Source: Marinicella marina (GTDB lineage Bacteria > Pseudomonadota > Gammaproteobacteria > Xanthomonadales > Marinicellaceae). Taken from it: a stretch of DNA of 64,000 nt. The position numbers were made by a program, and so were the translations under genes. The DNA is taken from assembly GCF_030065545.1 (NCBI RefSeq), contig NZ_JASJNC010000004.1, forward strand, positions 1-64,000. The letters run 5' to 3'. Positions within the stretch are counted from its first letter, which is position 1. Each line of letters starts with the position of its first letter. Shown here piece by piece: positions 1-5,946 of the stretch. The notes under the pieces were generated by a model. That model had not been told where the DNA came from. It worked only from the letters and a program-made list of their open reading frames with translations, and did not search any database.

Positions 1-66
1 AACACCTGACTCATGCTGTTTGATGGCGCCAATGATTTGTTCTTCTGTATAACGTTTCTTTTTCAT
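1..66 (-). CDS. IS3-family transposase OrfA, N-terminal fragment cut by window edge
   Basis: The minus strand from 66 encodes a start reading MKKKRYTEEQIIGAIKQHES, the usual opening of IS3-family OrfA proteins (HTH_Tnp_1 helix-turn-helix that binds the element ends). An AGAGGA ribosome binding site sits about 10 nt upstream of the ATG. Only 22 codons are visible and the rest lies left of the window. OrfA is normally fused to the OrfB integrase by programmed frameshifting; that part cannot be seen here. Confidence 0.75.
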   Translation of the reverse strand, partial: MKKKRYTEEQIIGAIKQHESGV

Positions 67-140
67 AATGAGATATCCTCTTTCTTAGTTTAATTGGAAA
101 TCTCATCCTTGTCATGGGTCTGTTTTTGGGGGAAAGGTCA
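1..140 (-). mobile_element. Partial IS3-family insertion sequence, one end only
   Basis: The left window edge lies inside the element. The minus strand carries the first codons of an OrfA-type transposase. Upstream of it, the minus strand reads TGACCTTTCCCCC from position 140, which resembles the terminal inverted repeat of the IS407-like branch of IS3 elements, so the element probably ends at about 140. The other end, orfB and the target-site duplication are outside the window. The family comes from OrfA and the repeat; the exact end is inference. Confidence 0.7.
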
Positions 141-301
141 GGGCGTTTATCATTTATTTAGGAATTCCAAATGGAGCTGATGCTGGATTGATGTTAAAAT
201 GCTCAATATTACTTGACTACTACATTTACTTTGAATATTTATTATCTCTAAAATAATCCAAGAGAGTATCAAGGGAATTTAGGCTACAAAGGAAATTGCT
301 A

Positions 302-2695
302 ATGAAATGTAAATTAATATGTGTGTTGCTAATTGCACATATCTCTTTTATGGGATTATGTAAAAACTCTAGTTATCAAGAAATTCAATCAAATGGAACC
401 TCTTCCAAGCAATATCTATCAATTGATCAAAAGTTAACAGCTTTCGATCAATTTGGGATCGGTGGAGATCAAAGTTATTTTGGTCATAGTATCGATGTGG
501 AGATGGGTATGGCCGTCGTTGGGGCGCCAGAAGCGATGGGGCATGGGTTGGCGTTTGTTTACCAGTTTGATGGTGATAATTGGCAGCTGTCTGAAACATT
601 GATACCTGATGATGGACAACAAGGTGATGAATTTGGTTATTCCGTAAGCATAAATCAAGGGCGAATAGTTGTAGGAGCTAGAGAGTCTTCTAGTGGTGGA
701 AATCGATTTGGTGCTGCATATGTTTTTGATTATGATGATGTAAATGACGAATGGGCACAGGTGCAAATACTGCTGGCCTCAGATGGCGATCGCGTTGATG
801 AATTTGGTGCTGCAATATCTCAATATGAAGATACAATAATCATAGGGGCTCCCAACTATAGATTGAATGGTTATCGGGGGCAAGTTTATGTTTTCAAACT
901 TTTAGATCATGAATGGATTGAACAATCTAAAATTCCAGGATATGGAAATTTTGGCAGTCAGCTTGTAATCAATGAGGCACAGATGGTTGTGAGTGCGTAT
1001 AGTGATTCTTTTGAGGGAGTTTATCGAGTAGGTTCTGTTTATATATTTGAACCCAATGGGTTAGATTGGGTGTTTGAGCAAAAAATAAATGCTTCTGATC
1101 GAGAAGAAAACAATTACTTTGGTGCATCGATTGATATATATAATGAAATACTAGTTATTGGTGCAGATAAGGATGGAAAATATTTCGACGCTGATGGACC
1201 TGGCGCTGTTTATCTGTTCAAGAAAGAGGAAGACGTTTGGGAAGAGAAACAAAAGTTAGTGGCACCCAATGAACAACATTTCAATAAATTTGGATCGAAC
1301 GTTCAAATTAATTCTAATAAAATATTTATCAGCTCTGTTTCAGATGAATCATTAGAACAATTTGAAGGCCATGTTCATGTCTTTGAACAGGCTGGCTTGA
1401 ACTGGGTTCAAACTACTGACTTAGGCCCAATTATAGGTTCAGATGATAATGAATTTGATTTTTCTCTTGCGTCAGATAACAACCAGTTACTGATTGGTGC
1501 CAGCGGCGATGATTCTATTGACAATGAGGCAGGATCATTTTTTAGTTTTTCATTTAATAATTTCCAGTGGAATGAAAATGATAAAGTTGATATGCTCCTT
1601 GGTTCAGCAAGAAATTTCTTTGGTAGCACCACAAAAATTGATGGAAATCATATGATGATTGGTTCTTATGGGGATGATGAGATTGGTCGCGAGTCAGGTG
1701 CTGTATATGGGTATAAGCTTTTAAATGAAGAATGGATTCTAAACTCTAAGATTTTTGCAGAAAGCCCACAACCATTTCAAAATTTTGGATATGCAATAGA
1801 TATAGATGGCTTAAAGGCTATTATAGGAGCCCCATCATTTGGTGATATGACAAATGATCCCGGGTCAGCATACATTTTTAATTATATCGGCGGCGATTGG
1901 GTTTATGAAACCAAGTTAACAGCAAGTGATGGAGTTGATGACGATTATTTTGGTGGTTCTGTAACTATTAACGGTGATTATGCATTAATAGGTGGAACAG
2001 GTTCTGATACTTTTGGTGATCGCAGTGGTGCAGCTTATATATTCAAAAAGGAAAATGGTATCTGGAGTGAAGTAAATAAATTGGTTATTCCTAATCCAGA
2101 TGAAGATGATTACTTGGGCCTTGATGTTGGTTTAAATAATCAATGGGCAATTGTGGGACAGTCCGATGCAGTACATTTTTTTGATGCAAAATCAAATTGG
2201 ATGCATTACCAAACAATCAATGGTTTTGGTCGATTTGGAAGTTCATTAGACTTAGATGGGGACACATTATTAGTTGGATCATATTTAGCTGATTCAGGGA
2301 ATGGCAGAGGCAACGCAAGTCTTTTAAATTATGACGGAAAACTCTGGCAAATTGATCAATGGTTACGTCCCAAAGTTGGTGGATTCGACTTTTTTGGAAT
2401 TGATGTATCACTCTCGAGTGACAACCTGATTATTGGTTCTAGTTGGGCACGAGTTAGTGGTACAAGCTACTCTGGTGCTGCCTATTGGTTTGCAAAGGTA
2501 AATGGTATTTGGGAAGAAAGGCAGACTTTGATTAATAATGAAGCCAGGTTATGGGATGTTTTGGGTGATTCTGTGAGCATTGATGGAGACAATGCCATTA
2601 TTGGCGCAGTTGGATTAGATGATTTTGGGACAAATTCCGGTGCCGCTTTCTTGTTTAAAGCGACAGATGTAATCTTTAAAAATGGATTTGACTAA
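302..2695 (+). CDS. Exported FG-GAP repeat (beta-propeller) protein with C-terminal IFxxGFD signature
   Basis: This is a predicted secreted protein of 797 residues. I chose the ATG at 302 over the in-frame TTG at 296 because an AAAGGA site precedes it at suitable spacing and it opens directly with a signal peptide (hydrophobic stretch ICVLLIAHISFMGL). The remainder is about 14 repeats of FG-GAP type, each with FG.(S/A)..., a VVGA/IIGA strand, then G(A/S)(A/V)Y.F and a W, consistent with one or two beta propellers as in integrin alpha-like bacterial surface proteins. Asp/Gly-rich loops may bind calcium (inference). The last residues are IFKNGFD, a C-terminal signature shared with two other exported proteins here. 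It stands alone between an IS element and a recombinase gene. The ligand and function are unknown. Confidence 0.85.
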   Translation: MKCKLICVLLIAHISFMGLCKNSSYQEIQSNGTSSKQYLSIDQKLTAFDQFGIGGDQSYFGHSIDVEMGMAVVGAPEAMGHGLAFVYQFDGDNWQLSETLIPDDGQQGDEFGYSVSINQGRIVVGARESSSGGNRFGAAYVFDYDDVNDEWAQVQILLASDGDRVDEFGAAISQYEDTIIIGAPNYRLNGYRGQVYVFKLLDHEWIEQSKIPGYGNFGSQLVINEAQMVVSAYSDSFEGVYRVGSVYIFEPNGLDWVFEQKINASDREENNYFGASIDIYNEILVIGADKDGKYFDADGPGAVYLFKKEEDVWEEKQKLVAPNEQHFNKFGSNVQINSNKIFISSVSDESLEQFEGHVHVFEQAGLNWVQTTDLGPIIGSDDNEFDFSLASDNNQLLIGASGDDSIDNEAGSFFSFSFNNFQWNENDKVDMLLGSARNFFGSTTKIDGNHMMIGSYGDDEIGRESGAVYGYKLLNEEWILNSKIFAESPQPFQNFGYAIDIDGLKAIIGAPSFGDMTNDPGSAYIFNYIGGDWVYETKLTASDGVDDDYFGGSVTINGDYALIGGTGSDTFGDRSGAAYIFKKENGIWSEVNKLVIPNPDEDDYLGLDVGLNNQWAIVGQSDAVHFFDAKSNWMHYQTINGFGRFGSSLDLDGDTLLVGSYLADSGNGRGNASLLNYDGKLWQIDQWLRPKVGGFDFFGIDVSLSSDNLIIGSSWARVSGTSYSGAAYWFAKVNGIWEERQTLINNEARLWDVLGDSVSIDGDNAIIGAVGLDDFGTNSGAAFLFKATDVIFKNGFD
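2669..2692 (+). other. C-terminal VIFKNGFD signature codons
   Basis: These are the last eight codons of the FG-GAP protein. The pattern hydrophobic-I-F-x-x-(G/S)-F-(D/E)-stop recurs at the very end of the DUF5666 protein (17189 end) and the LVIVD protein (60895 end), all of which have signal peptides. A role in sorting or processing is inference. Confidence 0.5.
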
Positions 2696-2907
2696 ATCAG
2701 TAAGTTTATCTCTTAATAATCACCCTTAAAAAACCAAATCTTTAGATCTTATATCTCAAGCTATTTAAATATATTTTACACTGGACAAAATATTCATGGG
2801 GTTAGTTGGAAACTAGGGCTCATCAGAGGCAAATATTCAAATGTTTAGTTGGACGTCCAAGTTATTCAATAGGTGATAAATGTGTTGATATAGATCTCTC
2901 GCTAAAT

Positions 2908-2927
2908 CCGATACTGTTTAGTATTGG
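2908..2927. promoter_or_regulatory. Inverted repeat overlapping the recombinase -35 box (candidate operator)
   Basis: CCGATACT, a 4-nt spacer GTTT, then AGTATTGG: 7 of 8 positions are complementary. Its right arm overlaps the -35 hexamer of the promoter for the tyrosine recombinase, so a bound repressor, or the recombinase itself, could block transcription (inference). Confidence 0.4.
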
Positions 2928-2953
2928 ACATAGTGTAAATATCGATATATAAT
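2925..2953 (+). promoter_or_regulatory. Sigma70-type promoter of the tyrosine recombinase gene
   Basis: The -35 is TGGACA (2925-2930), the spacer is 17 nt and the -10 is a perfect TATAAT (2948-2953). Transcription would start near 2960, giving a leader of about 30 nt before the ATG at 2989. No convincing Shine-Dalgarno sequence is seen in that leader. Confidence 0.6.
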
Positions 2954-2988
2954 GGCTTTTGTGTTAATGATTCATTCTATTATATTTT

Positions 2989-4227
2989 ATGGCTCTTCCT
3001 CAACCAGTACCTTTGTATCCCACATATCAGGAATTAAAACACCTGTCCTTAAATGATTATCCACAGATGTGTGCAGAGATTGAAGGATTTGATGAATGGC
3101 AGCGCGTGCATTGGAATTGGGGAAAAGATTATTTGTTGTATATAGGCCGAAACAAATCTGAACACACCTATACACGTTTCAGAAATGAAATTGAACGTTT
3201 TCTGTTGTGGGCCATATTGATTAAAAACCAAGCCATTGATATTTACCGCAAATCAGATATTTTAGATTACGCTGATTTTTGTTGGCATCCGCCGGTTCAA
3301 TGGATTGCTACACAAAACCACGATCGCTTTATTTTTGAGAATGGTTATTTTAAATCCAACGAGGCTTGGCGTCCGTTCAAGCTGCAAGCTGCTAAAAGCG
3401 CTGTAGATAAAAAAGTCGATAAAAAACGTTACCGACCATCGCAACAAACCTTGACTTCGACCTTCACAGCAATCATTTCATTCTTTAATTATTTGATGGG
3501 TGAAGAATTGGTTCTGGGTAATCCAGCGCAAATAGCTAAAAAAGACTGTAAACACTTCATCACTGAATCTCAAATCAAGGAACCTAAAAGGTTAACTGAA
3601 GATCAATGGCAATATGTTCTGGATACGGCCACAACCATGGCTGATGAAAACCCTTTGTTTGAGCGTAACTTGTTTATTATTGCCGCGACAAAAGTGCTTT
3701 TTTTGAGGATTTCGGAGCTGTCTGAAAGGCCAAATTGGAGCCCTGAAATGGGTCATTTTTGGCAAGATTCCGATCACAATTGGTGGCTCAGGATATTTGG
3801 TAAAGGTCGTAAAATAAGGGATGTAACGGTACCTTTGGCCTTTTTACATTATTTAAAGCGTTACAGAACTTCTCGGGGTTTAACGGCTTTACCTGACAGT
3901 GGTGAAAACACAGTTTTGGTTGAAAAAATCAGGGGCCAAGGTGGCATGACGGCCAGGCATTTAAGGCGCTTGGTTCAACAAGTTTTTGATCAAGCCTTTG
4001 AGCGCATGAGTCAATCGGTAAGTCCGGCCCAAGCCAGAAAACTCAAAGAAGCCACCACCCACTGGCTGAGACACACTGGGGCCAGTATGGAAGTTGAAAG
4101 AGGCAGGGCGCTTAAAGATTTATCCGAAGATTTAGGCCATGCCAGTATGGCCACAACAGATACCGTTTATGTACAAACAGAAAATAAGAAACGTGCAGAA
4201 AGTGGTAAAACAAGACGGGTTGATTGA
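2989..4227 (+). CDS. Tyrosine recombinase / phage-integrase family protein
   Basis: This 412-residue protein has an N-terminal SAM-like core-binding region (about residues 45-180) and a C-terminal catalytic domain. The full catalytic set is visible: Arg240 in LRISEL, Lys272 in FGKGRK, His358-x-x-Arg361 in HWLRHTG, His384 in LGHAS, and nucleophile Tyr394 in DTVYVQ. It should break and rejoin DNA through a 3'-phosphotyrosine intermediate. No phage, transposon passenger or integron attC array is next to it, so it is a solitary recombinase. It does not look like XerC/XerD, which are shorter (about 300 residues). A strong promoter with an overlapping inverted repeat lies upstream. Target site and role are unknown. 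Confidence 0.85.
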   Translation: MALPQPVPLYPTYQELKHLSLNDYPQMCAEIEGFDEWQRVHWNWGKDYLLYIGRNKSEHTYTRFRNEIERFLLWAILIKNQAIDIYRKSDILDYADFCWHPPVQWIATQNHDRFIFENGYFKSNEAWRPFKLQAAKSAVDKKVDKKRYRPSQQTLTSTFTAIISFFNYLMGEELVLGNPAQIAKKDCKHFITESQIKEPKRLTEDQWQYVLDTATTMADENPLFERNLFIIAATKVLFLRISELSERPNWSPEMGHFWQDSDHNWWLRIFGKGRKIRDVTVPLAFLHYLKRYRTSRGLTALPDSGENTVLVEKIRGQGGMTARHLRRLVQQVFDQAFERMSQSVSPAQARKLKEATTHWLRHTGASMEVERGRALKDLSEDLGHASMATTDTVYVQTENKKRAESGKTRRVD

Positions 4228-4291
4228 GTTTATAATTATGTTTAGATAAATCATCTATCTTATTGATAAATAAAATCTATATTAATTTAGA

Positions 4292-4326
4292 TAATAAAAA
4301 AGCAGGGAGGTTTAACCGCCCTGCTT
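4292..4326 (-). terminator. Intrinsic terminator of the FHA gene
   Basis: AAGCAGGG (4300-4307) pairs perfectly with CCCTGCTT (4319-4326), with further GG/CC pairing inside. On the minus strand the stem is followed by a T-run (complement of 4295-4299). It fits termination of the minus-strand gene ending at 4375 and also separates it from the convergent recombinase gene. Confidence 0.8.
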
Positions 4327-4374
4327 AAGAACCCAGTTTTTTTGTGTCATAAGCACTGACGAGATGAGTCGTAT

Positions 4375-5304
4375 TTATATTAACTGTTGCCCACCCTGGA
4401 TGACTATTTCATCGCAATCCAAACGCAACTGCCCTCTTCTGCGTTGAATGAGAGAGAGTAATGCATTGGTATCAGAGCTATTGGTGTCAAGCAGTTGTTT
4501 TCTGAAACGGTAGATTTGGATGTTGATGTGTTTTTCATCCATGCCGGTCATTCTGACCAATAATTCCTTTTCTAACCAGCCTTGTTCTTCTGTTTTTAAA
4601 CCATCAATTTGATCAGACAGCCGTTTACGTGCCAGACATAACAACAAATAATGGTGAACACGTTCACCCAGGGCAATGTGTTGTTGGTTCCACTGAATAT
4701 CCAAATCAATGTGTTCTTCATCTCGACTCACAGCAAATTTCAATTGCGGCGTTTCATTGCTTAGTTGGACTATTGGGTTGGTTTCATCGATGTCATCAGG
4801 AGTGATAAAAACCCAAGTTTCATTACCAACACTAACTTGGTCACCTGAATTCAACACCCGCTGTTCATGTTGGTTCTCAAGAACCCACAGTGATTGGTTG
4901 TTGCGGTAGATGGTGATTTCTGGCTTTTGAGCATCTGGTAGCACAATTAAATCATCCAGCTCAATGGTCTGTTTGTGATTGCCAATGAGTAACAACATGC
5001 TTTTAGGGGCATTTAAATCAGTGATTTGCCATTTATCTGAATCAGGGCTGCCGAAATGCAGGGTATCAGCTGTCCTCAGCGTGTATTTTTCACCCGGTTC
5101 AAGTTTCTTTTTATTGAGGTAGGTGCCATTGGAGCTGCTGTCTTTTATCTGCCAATCGTTACCGTCCCAAAATACGTTGGCATGGATGCGTGAAGCAGCA
5201 TGATCTCCCAATAAAGTATGTGCTGTGGCTGGGTGCCTTCCAAAGACATGCTGAGACCTCAGTATAACTGTTTCCCCAGTTGTTGGATTTTTGAATTTTG
5301 CCAT
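4375..5304 (-). CDS. FHA domain protein with C-terminal winged-helix-like domain
   Basis: This 309-residue soluble protein has an N-terminal forkhead-associated (FHA) domain at about residues 18-85 with the key phosphothreonine-binding residues: Gly-Arg23, Ser38-Arg39-x-His41 and Asn59-Gly60-Thr61. A second beta-rich segment (about 100-185) may be a degenerate FHA. The C-terminal 110 residues contain charged helices ending in RFRKQLL and RRRGQLRLD, similar to the winged-helix output domain of OmpR/SARP-type regulators. That would make it a phospho-dependent DNA-binding protein (inference). It lies near a Ser/Thr kinase and an FHA-GGDEF protein on the same strand, so it is a plausible reader of kinase output. 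It is transcribed away from the small protein at 5528. Confidence 0.8.
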   Translation of the reverse strand: MAKFKNPTTGETVILRSQHVFGRHPATAHTLLGDHAASRIHANVFWDGNDWQIKDSSSNGTYLNKKKLEPGEKYTLRTADTLHFGSPDSDKWQITDLNAPKSMLLLIGNHKQTIELDDLIVLPDAQKPEITIYRNNQSLWVLENQHEQRVLNSGDQVSVGNETWVFITPDDIDETNPIVQLSNETPQLKFAVSRDEEHIDLDIQWNQQHIALGERVHHYLLLCLARKRLSDQIDGLKTEEQGWLEKELLVRMTGMDEKHINIQIYRFRKQLLDTNSSDTNALLSLIQRRRGQLRLDCDEIVIQGGQQLI

Positions 5305-5393
5305 GTTTGAAATTTGATGCCAGCTAAATTATTGTGGTTTATTGTAATAAGATGTAATATCTTTTTACAAATTAATCAGTTAAACTTTTAATC

Positions 5394-5485
5394 AAGACCT
5401 TATTAAAAAGGATTGATATATAAGCATTTATTAATGTGAACAGTCAGCAAAGGGGAATCCACAAAGGGGTTTTTAGTAAGGTCTT
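5394..5485. promoter_or_regulatory. Divergent regulatory region with a 15-bp inverted repeat and a direct repeat
   Basis: 5394-5408 (AAGACCTTATTAAAA) and 5471-5485 (TTTTAGTAAGGTCTT) are complementary at 14 of 15 positions, separated by 62 nt. Between them CAAAGGGG occurs twice, at 5448-5455 and 5462-5469. The region lies between the minus-strand FHA gene and the plus-strand small gene. It could be a looped operator for a regulator of both; that is inference from position. Confidence 0.35.
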
Positions 5486-5527
5486 AATTAACTGCTCCTA
5501 TCATTAACTACAACCAAGAGGAAATAT

Positions 5528-5893
5528 ATGTCAAACCCGACAATTGAAGTCAAATTAGACTCTTTACAACCAGGCACATTACCATCAGTTACCCAAGAAG
5601 TTTCAGTGGCCGAAGGCGGCCAGTTGGATGTCAACGTTACATGGCCATCTGATGCCCCCAACACCATCACAGTTGATTTACAGTTTACCGGTGGTGACCA
5701 AGACCCATTCAACGATGAAGCCAATGGTGACACCAATTTTGATTTAACTCGTGATGCGGGCAGTGCTTCAGCCACAGAGACATTGCAAATCATGAATGAT
5801 GCTTCTTTAACGACTGATACTTATTGTTTGACCTTAACCATTAATGGACAGAATTATTCGACTGATCCACAAATTATTGTTGATCCTGATTGA
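5528..5893 (+). CDS. Small acidic beta-rich hypothetical protein
   Basis: I do not recognise this 121-residue protein. The start is supported by an AAGAGGA ribosome binding site 6-9 nt upstream. It has no signal peptide or membrane segment. It is very acidic (many Asp/Glu, few Lys/Arg) and Thr/Val-rich with alternating hydrophobic residues, which suggests an immunoglobulin-like beta sandwich; it ends in IIVDPD. It is divergent from the FHA gene and convergent with the kinase gene, so it may belong to the same signalling locus, perhaps as a substrate or ligand (inference only). Confidence 0.65.
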   Translation: MSNPTIEVKLDSLQPGTLPSVTQEVSVAEGGQLDVNVTWPSDAPNTITVDLQFTGGDQDPFNDEANGDTNFDLTRDAGSASATETLQIMNDASLTTDTYCLTLTINGQNYSTDPQIIVDPD

Positions 5894-5910
5894 TTTTCAT
5901 AAATGAGAAT

Positions 5911-5944
5911 GTGGCACATATATTGGAACAGTATGTGTGCCATA
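5911..5944. terminator. Hairpin between convergent small gene and kinase gene
   Basis: TGGCACATA (from 5912) and TATGTGTGCCA (to 5942) form an imperfect stem of about 9 pairs. T/A-rich sequence follows on both strands, but no long U-run is present. It lies between two convergent 3' ends and could serve both. Confidence 0.45.
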
Positions 5945-5946
5945 AT

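Larger units (their letters stand above)
2696..2988. other. AT-rich intergenic region with palindromes and recombinase promoter
   Basis: No gene is visible in these 293 bases. They contain a perfect 12-bp palindrome TTGGACGTCCAA at 2849-2860, an imperfect inverted repeat at 2908-2927 and a strong sigma70-like promoter at 2925-2953. I see no clear terminator hairpin for the upstream gene. Confidence 0.5.

Noticed and set aside
2989-4227. Integron integrase or prophage integrase
   Set aside because: No attC-like array, gene cassettes, tRNA target or phage genes are nearby; only a solitary recombinase can be supported.
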